Virus record (IMG/VR): IMGVR_UViG_3300009183_004451
Span: 1 to 40,806 of that record
Direction: 5' to 3' (one strand)
Length of the DNA stretch: 40,806 bases
DNA from: a virus
The number at the start of each line of letters is the position of its first letter. Position 1 is the first letter of the stretch. This document shows, piece by piece, positions 22,987 to 29,844 of the stretch. A program made the position numbers and the translations under genes. The notes beneath the pieces are model-generated. The model saw only the letters and a program-made list of their open reading frames with translations. It was not told where the DNA came from and made no database searches.

Positions 22987-23201
22987 TAATGACAACTCAA
23001 TTAGAAGCCCGCTTCTGGGCAGAGACCGCAGTCGAGATTCTATTCTCTGAAGGAGATCCTTTTAAGGGCAAAGTCAATAAGGACTCCCTAGTAACAGAGA
23101 TAGAAGCAGCAACCCTGCTAAAGCTTGTAACTCAGGATATACCTGACCTGACGGAAGAAGAATTTCAAGAGTGTATTAAAAATTCAAAGACAACAGCATG
23201 A
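22983..23201 (+). CDS. Small acidic helical protein coupled to sigma
   Basis: 72 residues; ATG overlaps the sigma TGA (ATGA). Helical and acidic (AETAVEILFSEGDPF, DLTEEEFQECI). It holds the SLV codons TCC CTA GTA of the ACTCCCTAGT motif at 23083. Gene order suggests a sigma partner or regulator (anti-sigma or co-activator), which is inference from coupling only. Confidence 0.68.
   Translation: MIMTTQLEARFWAETAVEILFSEGDPFKGKVNKDSLVTEIEAATLLKLVTQDIPDLTEEEFQECIKNSKTTA
23083..23092 (+). repeat. ACTCCCTAGT motif (in gene)
   Basis: Exact copy inside 22983-23201, read as GAC TCC CTA GTA ACA (D-S-L-V-T), the same frame as the copies at 27759 and 28470. Confidence 0.8.
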
Positions 23202-23506
23202 TAGGTAATGTTATACAACGAGGTTCAAGCCTCCAAATCTTAAACGAGTCTGGTCAAGAAATTGGCTGGACTCAAATTGCGTCGGGCTCTACGATGGAAG
23301 GCTTCTCTTCCGAATTCATAGTGGTTCGAGAAGGTAGATTCATTATGACACTGGATTCAGGCGGCAGCAGACTTGGCAGTGTTATAGTACCTGAAGATTA
23401 TAAGATCCGTGGAATTGCAGGTTCAAGCTTTCTTCTGCTAGCCGGCAGCAACCTTCTCGAGAGATACTCTTCTGCCTGCTCTCATTTAGGTTCAGAAAGA
23501 TTTTAA
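23198..23506 (+). CDS. Small beta-rich hypothetical protein
   Basis: 102 residues; ATG overlaps the upstream stop (ATGA), so it is the third gene of the sigma trio. Predicted beta-strands with short turns (SSLQILNESGQEIGWTQIAS, FIVVREGRFIMTLDS); no family recognised. It may be a small adaptor acting with the sigma factor. Confidence 0.62.
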   Translation: MIGNVIQRGSSLQILNESGQEIGWTQIASGSTMEGFSSEFIVVREGRFIMTLDSGGSRLGSVIVPEDYKIRGIAGSSFLLLAGSNLLERYSSACSHLGSERF

Positions 23507-23557
23507 AAAATAATTCATAAAAAGTTTTTTACTGTCAAGAATAAGTATTATATTTAC
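23507..23557 (+). promoter_or_regulatory. Terminator-promoter module P8
   Basis: AAATAATTCATAAAAAG, a six-T tract from 23525, and TATATTTAC at 23549 (24 nt). The GTTAATAAC part is missing. Confidence 0.7.
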
Positions 23558-23581
23558 TATTATAAACCAAATCAATCAACC

Positions 23582-24037
23582 ATGAAAAAGAAACAATTTA
23601 ATCCAGACTACAAACCATCAGTTGAAATCTTCAATGCGGAGAGAATCAGCCAAGTGGATTTTATCCAAGGCCGTAAAGGCGAATACCGCGCAATCGTTCG
23701 AGTACAGGCAGGCTTCATGACAGTCGTTGAAGACCATGGCATTAGAGCAAATTGGGGAAGACAGTCTTGGAACTCTGCAATGGATGTATTCAGAGGATTT
23801 AAAAAAGGCGCGTTGCAGACAATCGAGTTCAGAGCAGAAGGATCAGAAACCTTCATCACTGTATTCGCAAGGTCAGGTAACAAGATCAAGTTAATGGATT
23901 CGGACATGTTCCTGGCAATGGAAGTGGGCGACATCAATCAAGACTGGTCTAATACTAATCTATACAGTCAGAATAATTATAGGATGGCTGGAGCTAAGAC
24001 ATGGGCAGACAAGGCGTTCGTAAAGAACGCCGCCTAA
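23582..24037 (+). CDS. Hypothetical protein, mixed alpha/beta
   Basis: 151 residues, basic start (MKKKQFNPDY). It contains EYRAIVRVQAGFMTVVEDHG and ETFITVFARSGNKIKLM, two beta-rich blocks around a short helix. No family recognised and no membrane span. Read from P8 with leader AAACCAAATCAATCAACC. A small membrane gene follows at 24074. Confidence 0.65.
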   Translation: MKKKQFNPDYKPSVEIFNAERISQVDFIQGRKGEYRAIVRVQAGFMTVVEDHGIRANWGRQSWNSAMDVFRGFKKGALQTIEFRAEGSETFITVFARSGNKIKLMDSDMFLAMEVGDINQDWSNTNLYSQNNYRMAGAKTWADKAFVKNAA

Positions 24038-24073
24038 TTACCTAAATTATTAATCAATTAAAATATAAAAAAG

Positions 24074-24199
24074 ATGGCAAAGAAATTTTCAGAAAAAGAA
24101 GTTAAAATGATGAGAAGAGATTCTCTAATTAATGGAGCATTGATTATCATTGCTCTCGCAGTAGTAGCAACGTGTATTCTATTCTTTTATCAACCCTAA
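24074..24199 (+). CDS. Single-span membrane micro-protein
   Basis: 41 residues: a Lys-rich start (MAKKFSEKEVKMMRRDS) and one hydrophobic helix (GALIIIALAVVATCILFFY). Its position between two early genes and clean A-rich leader support it. Function unknown. Confidence 0.6.
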   Translation: MAKKFSEKEVKMMRRDSLINGALIIIALAVVATCILFFYQP

Positions 24200-24212
24200 C
24201 CAAGATTTAACA

Positions 24213-24539
24213 ATGAGAAATCCAGACCTATTAAGAGTTCCAATTGAAGAAGCGTTCGAACAAGTAGACGCTTACCTTGCAGAGTTAAATGCAGCAGATG
24301 CAATAGACATAATGCGAGAGAACTTAGCAGTAGACATCTTCATGTTAGAAGATGGTTCAGTCAGGTTGGACGATGAGTTTGTACCAGACGAATCAGTAGA
24401 TACCCTAATCTCTAACTGCTTTGCCGGGCTGGAACCACGCGAGAAGCTAAGCATTTACTCGGACCTGATTCAGACAGACATGGACTTTGAACAGGACGAT
24501 GAGGGCTGGCCGACCGGCTACCTAACCCAATTTATCTAG
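24213..24539 (+). CDS. Acidic helical hypothetical protein
   Basis: 108 residues, strongly acidic (EQVDAYLAELNAADAIDIMR, RLDDEFVPDESVDTL, FEQDDEGWPTG). It could mimic nucleic acid, as many early phage proteins do, but no motif proves that. It is closed by the terminator at 24557. Confidence 0.66.
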   Translation: MRNPDLLRVPIEEAFEQVDAYLAELNAADAIDIMRENLAVDIFMLEDGSVRLDDEFVPDESVDTLISNCFAGLEPREKLSIYSDLIQTDMDFEQDDEGWPTGYLTQFI

Positions 24540-24556
24540 TAATCCAAATTATTATT

Positions 24557-24588
24557 AAGGGTCTCGGTGTTCCGAAGACCCTTTTTTA
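24557..24588 (+). terminator. Rho-independent terminator
   Basis: Stem AAGGGTCT...CGG / CCG...AGACCCTT (one bulged A) and a T run. Confidence 0.83.
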
Positions 24589-24642
24589 GTACTATATTAT
24601 AGACAAGCTAAGATTCACGCTGAGTGACTCTAAATAAACAAG

Positions 24643-24650
24643 AATAAATA
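24643..24650 (+). promoter_or_regulatory. RATAAATAA box
   Basis: AGAATAAATAATAAAGAT precedes the ATG at 24659 by 8 nt. It is a late-type box within the early block, so the gene may be expressed late or twice. Confidence 0.5.
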
Positions 24651-24658
24651 ATAAAGAT

Positions 24659-24907
24659 ATGGCAAAGAAAACCAGAACATACAACGATATCCTGCTGGAA
24701 CTTATCCGGCTGCGCGAATCAGATTACGATGGATTCATGGACAGACTCTATGAAGCACTGGCCGGCGAATTCAGAGATGTCGTGCACGATGGAACCCCAA
24801 TGGAAGAAAAGAAACAGGCTATCTGGACCATGATCTTGCATTTTGAAAAGAAAGAGCAGTACGAGAAATGTGCTGACCTCAAGAAGTTAAGTGAAGAACT
24901 TGGGTAA
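24659..24907 (+). CDS. Small protein with UVR-like C-terminal motif
   Basis: 82 residues, helical. The end, ILHFEKKEQYEKCADLKKLS, matches the UVR-like pattern of 7081 and 17390 (E-x-Y-E-x-C-x-x-L). The N-terminal part (TYNDILLELIRLRESDYDGF) is an amphipathic charged helix. It lies after terminator 24557 and a late-type box at 24643. Probably an interaction module for a host or phage protein. Confidence 0.66.
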   Translation: MAKKTRTYNDILLELIRLRESDYDGFMDRLYEALAGEFRDVVHDGTPMEEKKQAIWTMILHFEKKEQYEKCADLKKLSEELG

Positions 24908-24940
24908 GATAATATTATTAACCCCTTAATCCATTCAACC

Positions 24941-25015
24941 ATGTGCGCAATAGCAATCCTAGTAAGTGTAGCATTCTGTATCTACTGTGTATTCGTACCA
25001 GAAAAAAGAGATTAA
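24941..25015 (+). CDS. Single-span membrane micro-protein
   Basis: 24 residues, MCAIAILVSVAFCIYCVFVP followed by EKRD. One short hydrophobic helix with three Cys. The next gene starts 1 bp after its stop, consistent with coupling. Confidence is limited by size. Confidence 0.45.
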   Translation: MCAIAILVSVAFCIYCVFVPEKRD

Positions 25016-25016
25016 C

Positions 25017-25310
25017 ATGCCTAGTCCAACCCGGAAAAATAAAGAAGTCTGGTTGCTAACCTCTCGTGTAGGGGAAGAAGAAAAACCTGTCTGTGTCTGC
25101 GGAACATTTAAAGCCGTGTATGCAATTGCCTTGTTTCAGATGCAGATCGCCGAAGCAAGCAGGACAGAGCGTGCAGCGCGAGAGGAATGGAAGAAGCACG
25201 GTCTGGTCTGGCTATGGGACCGGTCCCGGTTTGAAAGCTATGAAGAGGCTATGTGGTCTCCGCTTGGCAGCCTAGCCTTGATCGAGAAAATACCTGTAAA
25301 AAATATTTAA
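25017..25310 (+). CDS. Hypothetical protein
   Basis: 97 residues from the ATG at 25017; a GTG start at 24987 would lie inside the micro-protein gene and is rejected. It begins MPSPTRKNKEVWLLTSRVGE, then a helical charged region (IAEASRTERAAREEWKKHG) and a Trp-rich end. VCVCG could bind metal. No family recognised. Followed by promoter P9. Confidence 0.6.
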   Translation: MPSPTRKNKEVWLLTSRVGEEEKPVCVCGTFKAVYAIALFQMQIAEASRTERAAREEWKKHGLVWLWDRSRFESYEEAMWSPLGSLALIEKIPVKNI

Positions 25311-25315
25311 AAAGA

Positions 25316-25347
25316 TTTTCCAGTATCAGGTTTTTGTTGTATATTAG
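25316..25347 (+). promoter_or_regulatory. Early promoter P9 (TATATTAG variant)
   Basis: TTTT at 25316 and TATATTAG at 25340; the start-to-start distance is again 24 nt, but the box is the TATATTAG variant and no hairpin lies upstream. Confidence 0.58.
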
Positions 25348-25374
25348 CTTTATCAACCAACTAAAAAAATAACC

Positions 25375-25671
25375 ATGGCTAGAAAAACCGAAAAGCGTGC
25401 AGGCGGAACCTCGTTCCACGATACAGTATTAAAGTGTTCAGTGAATGACCTTATCGCAATCCTTGGAGAACCCACGATTGAAGATAATACTGGAGAAGAT
25501 AAAGTAAATTTCGAATGGATTTGCGAAACGGAAGAAGGAGATGTATTTACCATCTACGACTGGAAAGAATACCGTCGCATCTCGAAAGAAGAAACTATTG
25601 AATGGCATATTGGAGGTATGAGCCGACGAGTAACTGATCGCGCTCTAGCTGAGATACTACATTTGGTATAA
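25375..25671 (+). CDS. Small alpha/beta hypothetical protein
   Basis: 98 residues: CSVNDLIAILGEPTIEDNTG, KVNFEWICETEEGDVFTIYD and WHIGGMSRRVTDRALAEIL. The order (helix, LGxP turn, strand with acidic loop, IYDWK strand, GG...R helix) recalls a small conserved phage/bacterial domain whose name I cannot recall. No catalytic motif. Closed by the terminator at 25700. Confidence 0.65.
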   Translation: MARKTEKRAGGTSFHDTVLKCSVNDLIAILGEPTIEDNTGEDKVNFEWICETEEGDVFTIYDWKEYRRISKEETIEWHIGGMSRRVTDRALAEILHLV

Positions 25672-25699
25672 TTGGTAAAATTGGTTTATTGACAAGATC

Positions 25700-25724
25700 G
25701 GGAGTCCATGTGGCTCCCTTTTTT
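25700..25724 (+). terminator. Rho-independent terminator
   Basis: Stem GGGAG / CTCCC (extended by CC/GG across a bulge), then six Ts; directly abuts module P10. Confidence 0.78.
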
Positions 25725-25790
25725 GTTAATAACTTTTCTGAAAATAATTCATCAAAAGTTTTTTTATTTAAAAGTTTTGTTGTATATTAG
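25725..25790 (+). promoter_or_regulatory. Terminator-promoter module P10 (TATATTAG variant)
   Basis: GTTAATAAC, arms ACTTTTCTGA / TCATCAAAAGT, a seven-T tract from 25759, and TATATTAG at 25783, 24 nt later. Confidence 0.7.
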
Positions 25791-25814
25791 CTTTATAAAT
25801 CAATCTAACCAAAT

Positions 25815-26195
25815 ATGAAAAAATTATTCTTAGTTCGATTCGGCTCAGCTCCGAACCCAGCGGTTTCACAAGCGTTGAAACCCCACATTGTAGGACCCGC
25901 ATTCGCCGCACCAATTCCGGGCGCAATCCTGTCGGTCTTTAATACTCAATCATCAGAGGAAGAGATCACCCAGGATGTGAAGGAAACAGGAGCCACATTC
26001 TTCTTAATGGAAGAAACTAAGGTGAACCTAAATCTTCCTGAGGCGTTGATGCAAGCGATTAATGCGGTACTCAAAACGGCAGCGCAAACTGCAACACCGG
26101 ATTTAACGGTGGACGAAATCCTTGATAAAATTTCGAGATCGGGAGTTGAGTCCCTAACTCAAAGAGAAAAGGAAATATTGCAAAGGGGTTTATAA
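25815..26195 (+). CDS. Small protein with DUF6576-like C-terminus
   Basis: 126 residues. The C-terminus DEILDKISRSGVESLTQREK and EILQRG matches the short helical motif found at the C-terminus of Bacteroidota rhomboid-like proteins, which I know as DUF6576. The N-terminus (MKKLFLVRFGSAPNPAVSQA) is a beta/alpha fold ending in FFLMEETKVNL. The stop codon lies inside the terminator hairpin at 26182. A host-type motif on a phage protein may mimic a host partner. Confidence 0.7.
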   Translation: MKKLFLVRFGSAPNPAVSQALKPHIVGPAFAAPIPGAILSVFNTQSSEEEITQDVKETGATFFLMEETKVNLNLPEALMQAINAVLKTAAQTATPDLTVDEILDKISRSGVESLTQREKEILQRGL

Positions 26196-26207
26196 CCCCT
26201 TTCTTTT
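26182..26207 (+). terminator. Rho-independent terminator overlapping the stop codon
   Basis: Stem AAAGGGGTT / AACCCCTTT around TAT, then C and five Ts; the TAA at 26193-26195 is in the stem. Confidence 0.82.
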
Positions 26208-26227
26208 TATTAAATAACAAAAAACCC

Positions 26228-26452
26228 ATGACCACCATGAACGAGATAGTACGACTATACCTTTATGAAAACGGCAGGGAGGTTTGTGTAAAAGAACCGG
26301 AACAGATGTTTAACCTACTTGCGAACGCGACTGAAGAAATAGACCTTGATTACCATGACCACCGCGGCCATGCCAAAGCGGCAAGCAGTCGAGACCTCAT
26401 CGGCAAGACAGTAAAGATCGGAGACCTAGAATTAGAGATTCCTGAACACTAG
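26228..26452 (+). CDS. Small acidic hypothetical protein
   Basis: 74 residues from ATG 26228, or 71 from ATG 26237. It has an acidic middle (EEIDLDYHDHRGHAKAA) with several His, and a TVKIGDLELEI strand at the end. No family recognised. Read through after the terminator at 26182, and followed by module P11. Confidence 0.58.
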   Translation: MTTMNEIVRLYLYENGREVCVKEPEQMFNLLANATEEIDLDYHDHRGHAKAASSRDLIGKTVKIGDLELEIPEH

Positions 26453-26457
26453 AAATT

Positions 26458-26524
26458 GTTAATAACTTTCCTGAAAATAAATGACCCTGGATTTTTTAGA
26501 TTCAGGGTTTTTTATTATATTTAC
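26458..26524 (+). promoter_or_regulatory. Terminator-promoter module P11 (T-tract in the hairpin loop)
   Basis: GTTAATAAC, then hairpin ACCCTG / CAGGGT whose loop holds six Ts from 26492, then TATATTTAC at 26516 (24 nt). The build is the same as P2. Confidence 0.72.
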
Positions 26525-26525
26525 T

Positions 26526-26609
26526 ATGTCAATCAATCTAGACGGGACGGTTCGGAACAAGGAAGCGGGAGGTATACTCCGACCTGCCTCAGACTCTGCG
26601 AGTTATTAA
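26526..26609 (+). CDS. Possible micro-protein within element A, copy 2
   Basis: 27 codons, MSINLDGTVRNKEAGGILRP then ASDSASY, starting directly after the P11 box. Bases 26537-26605 are related to element A copy 1 (19824-19885), which lacks an ATG, so this may be a coincidental frame through a structured RNA. Kept at low confidence because P11 has no other gene immediately downstream. Confidence 0.3.
   Translation: MSINLDGTVRNKEAGGILRPASDSASY
26537..26605 (+). repeat. Dispersed element A, copy 2
   Basis: Shares GGTATACTCCGACCTGC and an ACTCTGCGAGT end with copy 1; both lie just before GTTAATAAC of the next promoter module. Confidence 0.45.
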
Positions 26610-26618
26610 CAATCCAAT

Positions 26619-26685
26619 GTTAATAACTTTTTTGAAAATAAGTCATAAAAAGTTTTTTAGTGTCAAACTAATGTATTATATTTAC
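26619..26685 (+). promoter_or_regulatory. Terminator-promoter module P12
   Basis: GTTAATAAC, hairpin ACTTTTTTGA / TCA(T)AAAAAGT, a six-T tract from 26653, and TATATTTAC at 26677 (24 nt). Nearly identical to P7. Confidence 0.75.
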
Positions 26686-26722
26686 ATATCAATTAATTCT
26701 TAAACCATTAAACCTTTAACGT

Positions 26723-27136
26723 ATGACAGAAAATCAAGTATCAATCGCAGACCAAATGTACGCATGGGCCCAAGGCCAATCAGCTCTTTATCCACATTGC
26801 CATGACTTCTATGATTGGTTCTGTAAGGACTCATCTCTACCCATGAGAGCAAAGAAACTACAGGGTCAAGTAATCAAGTTCGTCAATGCGCTTCGCGAAT
26901 CAGGTCGTGCTATCGATTGTACAAAGACCTATGTGTTCTTCAAGAACAATTGCCCAATGAGCGGACCTCTATACGATTCCTTCTCAATCTGCGATCGCGA
27001 ATCCGGTGAGGTACTCTTCTGGGTAACCGGTAAATCTGGCCACAACGGCAAGGCCGAAGCATTTTCACGAGCAACTGGTTTTGATAAGCCACTTGCTGAA
27101 GCTCAAACATTTACTCAACTTTTAAAATCAATCTAA
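26723..27136 (+). CDS. Hypothetical protein
   Basis: 137 residues, mixed fold. It starts MTENQVSIADQMYAWAQGQS and includes KTYVFFKNNCPMSGPLYDSF and VLFWVTGKSGHNGKAEAFS, strand-turn-strand patterns. No family recognised. Read from P12. Its Cys/His pairs (PHCHDFYDWFC) could bind zinc but do not form a standard motif. Confidence 0.65.
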   Translation: MTENQVSIADQMYAWAQGQSALYPHCHDFYDWFCKDSSLPMRAKKLQGQVIKFVNALRESGRAIDCTKTYVFFKNNCPMSGPLYDSFSICDRESGEVLFWVTGKSGHNGKAEAFSRATGFDKPLAEAQTFTQLLKSI

Positions 27137-27138
27137 TC

Positions 27139-27276
27139 ATGACATATAAAATCATAGCAGTATCGCGCTACGGTCGCGAGGTAGTTGACACCGCCAAAAC
27201 TCTTAAAGAGGCCAGAGAGTTGGAGCGCGAATATCAAATGGCTTTCGGTTCAGAATTTACAATCATTATAAAATAG
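27139..27276 (+). CDS. Small basic hypothetical protein
   Basis: 45 residues: MTYKIIAVSRYGREVVDTAK, a charged helix (KEARELEREYQMAFGSEF), and a TIIIK strand. The beta-alpha-beta arrangement is compact. It starts 2 bp after the upstream stop, so it is co-translated. Confidence 0.58.
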   Translation: MTYKIIAVSRYGREVVDTAKTLKEARELEREYQMAFGSEFTIIIK

Positions 27277-27281
27277 AAACT

Positions 27282-27455
27282 ATGGTAACACAAGAAAAAA
27301 TAGATGCAGCAATAGCCCAGTTCGGCGAGGACGCCGTGTACCAGGCAATGGAGGTGGTCGCGATGAGCGATGCTGACGGAGCCTACACCATGTTCGAAGA
27401 CCTTGGAATGTTTGAATGCGCGGAAGCGGTTGAGTTCCTGTACTTTGATGAGTAG
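27282..27455 (+). CDS. Small acidic protein, possible UVR-like relative
   Basis: 57 residues, acidic and helical. MFEDLGMFECAEAVEFLYFD resembles the helix ends of 7081 and 24659 (F-E-C-A-x-x-x-x-L), though the match is weaker. Five bp after the previous gene. It ends at an ACTCCCTAGT motif. Confidence 0.6.
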   Translation: MVTQEKIDAAIAQFGEDAVYQAMEVVAMSDADGAYTMFEDLGMFECAEAVEFLYFDE

Positions 27456-27456
27456 T

Positions 27457-27466
27457 ACTCCCTAGT
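27457..27466 (+). repeat. ACTCCCTAGT motif
   Basis: Exact copy 1 bp after the TAG of 27282-27455, followed by CCGG. Confidence 0.8.
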
Positions 27467-27486
27467 CCGGCCGGTTCTTCAGTCTA

Positions 27487-27494
27487 AATAAATA
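27487..27494 (+). promoter_or_regulatory. RATAAATAA box
   Basis: TAAATAAATAATAAAAAACTG, 77 nt upstream of the ATG at 27572; a later TATAATATTATAAACC also precedes this gene. Confidence 0.35.
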
Positions 27495-27571
27495 ATAAAA
27501 AACTGAAGAACTGAAGCCAAAACTGCAGAACTGTAGTATAATATTATAAACCAATTAACCCCAAATAAAAT

Positions 27572-28672
27572 ATGCAGATCGGAAAAAAAGAACTTACGGT
27601 TCGAACCTTCTTCGAACAAAGCCATAACGGCGAGGTCCCAACGGACAAGACAGTACAGCAGCTCTACACAGAGTTCATGACCACAGGTGCAGATGCCAAT
27701 GTGAGTTACGGTCTCTTCAATGGAGTAATAAAGAAGCTCAGAGCCGGTATCACGACGGACTCCCTAGTAACCCCTACCATCGAGGTACCCCAAGACATGG
27801 TGGCCGAGATTATCGAGATCGGTGAGATGGATTTCCCAGAGTTTAAAGCCTACAAGACGGGCGGTATTATTGACAAGCTTTTCTCGGACCATACGGAAGA
27901 CGGTGGTATCTTTTCGGGAACTGCTAATATTGTAATCGGCGAGTCGGGCGTAGGTAAATCAACCGTGACATTGGATCTTATCTCTAAGATCAAGCGAGTA
28001 CAGCCCGAGGCCAAGATCCTCTACATCTCAAGTGAGATGACTCGTAACGATCTCTACTTCTACTTCCAAAAAACCCCAATCATTGCGAACGTTCCGACCT
28101 TATTGGTTATGGACTACGTGATGGGTCGTTTCGACAAGGTGTTGGAAGACACAATCAAAGGGGATCACGACGTAATCTTGATTGACTCTCATCAGGATAT
28201 TATTGTAAAGCTTGCGGATATCCTAGGCTGGAAATCTACGAGAGCCCAGACATGGCTGACCAACCTCATCATCGAAGCTGCTGACAAACACGGCAAAACA
28301 ATCTTTGCAATTCAGCACATGACGAAAGGCGGACAGTATGTAGGATCTACCTATCTTAAACATGCGACCACATCCATGATGGAGATCAAGTTCGACGAGG
28401 CAGGCAGACGTTTCGTAGAGTTCTCAAAGAACAGACGTGGAGGAAGCCTAGTCGGTAAGCGCTTGTACTACTCCCTAGTAAACGGTGAAGTCAAGTGGGA
28501 CGAGACCTCATGGAGACAGGAGACCGAGGTTGCTAAACTTGCGGATGAGGAGTCAGCTCGTCGTCAGGAGTTGGAACACAAGTTCAACGATCTCTTCTTA
28601 TCAGTTAAGACCCCAACTGAAGAGGAAACTATTGCTCCGCAAACGGACGAAGCTACAGACAATTTAGTATAA
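27572..28672 (+). CDS. RadA/DnaB-like RecA-fold ATPase
   Basis: 366 residues. After a helical N-terminal region (1-95) comes a RecA core: Walker A IGESGVGKST (122-131), Walker B DVILIDSHQD (about 200-210), and AIQHMTKGGQYVGSTYLKHA, which parallels the motif of RadA/Sms. It should hydrolyse ATP on DNA in phage recombination or replication (branch migration or helicase-like work). No zinc finger or Lon-like domain of RadA is present, so it is a reduced form; UvsX or DnaB relatives are alternatives. Two in-frame ACTCCCTAGT motifs (27759, 28470) lie in it. Confidence 0.82.
   Translation: MQIGKKELTVRTFFEQSHNGEVPTDKTVQQLYTEFMTTGADANVSYGLFNGVIKKLRAGITTDSLVTPTIEVPQDMVAEIIEIGEMDFPEFKAYKTGGIIDKLFSDHTEDGGIFSGTANIVIGESGVGKSTVTLDLISKIKRVQPEAKILYISSEMTRNDLYFYFQKTPIIANVPTLLVMDYVMGRFDKVLEDTIKGDHDVILIDSHQDIIVKLADILGWKSTRAQTWLTNLIIEAADKHGKTIFAIQHMTKGGQYVGSTYLKHATTSMMEIKFDEAGRRFVEFSKNRRGGSLVGKRLYYSLVNGEVKWDETSWRQETEVAKLADEESARRQELEHKFNDLFLSVKTPTEEETIAPQTDEATDNLV
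27759..27768 (+). repeat. ACTCCCTAGT motif (in gene)
   Basis: Inside the RadA-like gene, read GAC TCC CTA GTA ACC (D-S-L-V-T). Confidence 0.8.
28470..28479 (+). repeat. ACTCCCTAGT motif (in gene)
   Basis: Inside the RadA-like gene, read TAC TCC CTA GTA AAC (Y-S-L-V-N). Confidence 0.8.
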
Positions 28673-28700
28673 TAATATAAACCAAAAAACCATATACCAC

Positions 28701-29819
28701 ATGATTAATCAAAGTCAATTTAGCGAAAGCAAAGCAAATCTCGCAGGACAGGATCCGCTAACAAAGCGAGTTAAGTTATCTGATATTCAGATCGACGATA
28801 GTTCAATCAAGAACGGATGCATCTTTATCGATGGCGCACGTATCCCAGTCTCTAACAGGTTCTTCAACCGCTTGGGACAGGCAGTCAATATCCAATCCAC
28901 GTTGCTTAGCCGCATGGACAAGAACGAGGACAGAGCTGTCGCGACCAAACTATTACAGGCAGTTAAAGCCTATTCAGAAACGCGTGACGGTTCAAAAGAG
29001 TTCTTACTTATCGGCGATGCGGACAAACGCGAAGTTGGCGATATCGTAAAGGCAGATCGTTACCATCGTCTAAGCAATGAGACCCTATTCAACACGGCGG
29101 AGACGATCCTTAACGAGATCCCCGACATGCATGTAGAGTCAATCGACCATGGCGGCAAGAACGGCTTAAGTATCAACCTCATCCACGGCAGTCAAGTAGG
29201 CTTTGAGAAGATCGGTAAGGACGAGGTGTTCCGCTTCGGGATCTCCCTAGTAAACTCCAATATCAACTCAAGAGTAGACGACTTCTTCTTACGCCTAAGC
29301 TGCGCAAACGGTGCAGTAGCCAGAAACTTGAATACAGCATTCGAGTTTGGTAAAGGCCAAGACGCTTTCCGCGAACTCTTAACGAGCATGAACGGTTGGG
29401 CAAAGGTAGGATTTGTACCAAGAACTTTCCAAGACAGATTGGAAACAGCGATGACAACACGTGCAAGCTACGGAGAATTAGAGCGAGCGATGTACTCAGT
29501 AACTGGCCAGATCAAGGAAGAAAATCCTGACATGAAGGCTCACCTAATCAAGGCAGCAGAACAACAGTTCTTTCCAGAATACGATGCGGCAACAAAACGT
29601 ATCTTCCGTAAGGGCCACAACCCATTGACCCTAACAGACGCACAGAAGAAGTTTATCAAGACTGATGCTACTGTATGGGATGTAGTTAACGAGTTGACAT
29701 GGATTGGAAGTCACCAGTCGATCTTCAACTTCGAGAACTCAAAACGTTTCAAGGTCGACGGTGGAAATCTATTCGCTAAGACTTGGGATCTACAACACGC
29801 AGACCTAGCTGCTATCTAG
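28701..29819 (+). CDS. DUF932-like phage/plasmid protein
   Basis: 372 residues. The segment FRFGISLVNSNINSRVDDFF then LRLSCANGAVARN fits the conserved core I know from DUF932 proteins (strand, NS, then R-L-x-C-x-N-G). The C-terminal half is helical and charged. These proteins are often encoded on phages and plasmids beside single-strand annealing and recombination genes; function not established. Starts 28 bp after the RadA-like gene. Closed by the terminator at 29845. Confidence 0.72.
   Translation: MINQSQFSESKANLAGQDPLTKRVKLSDIQIDDSSIKNGCIFIDGARIPVSNRFFNRLGQAVNIQSTLLSRMDKNEDRAVATKLLQAVKAYSETRDGSKEFLLIGDADKREVGDIVKADRYHRLSNETLFNTAETILNEIPDMHVESIDHGGKNGLSINLIHGSQVGFEKIGKDEVFRFGISLVNSNINSRVDDFFLRLSCANGAVARNLNTAFEFGKGQDAFRELLTSMNGWAKVGFVPRTFQDRLETAMTTRASYGELERAMYSVTGQIKEENPDMKAHLIKAAEQQFFPEYDAATKRIFRKGHNPLTLTDAQKKFIKTDATVWDVVNELTWIGSHQSIFNFENSKRFKVDGGNLFAKTWDLQHADLAAI
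29242..29251 (+). repeat. Near-copy of the 10-mer (TCTCCCTAGT)
   Basis: Nine of ten bases match. In the DUF932-like gene, read ATC TCC CTA GTA AAC (I-S-L-V-N). Confidence 0.6.
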
Positions 29820-29844
29820 GAAAGGTTAATTGGTTAATGAAGAG

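Noticed and set aside
26526-26609. Strong call of a micro-protein at 26526
   Set aside because: The duplicated sequence at 19824 lacks a start codon, so I kept this as a low-confidence entry only.
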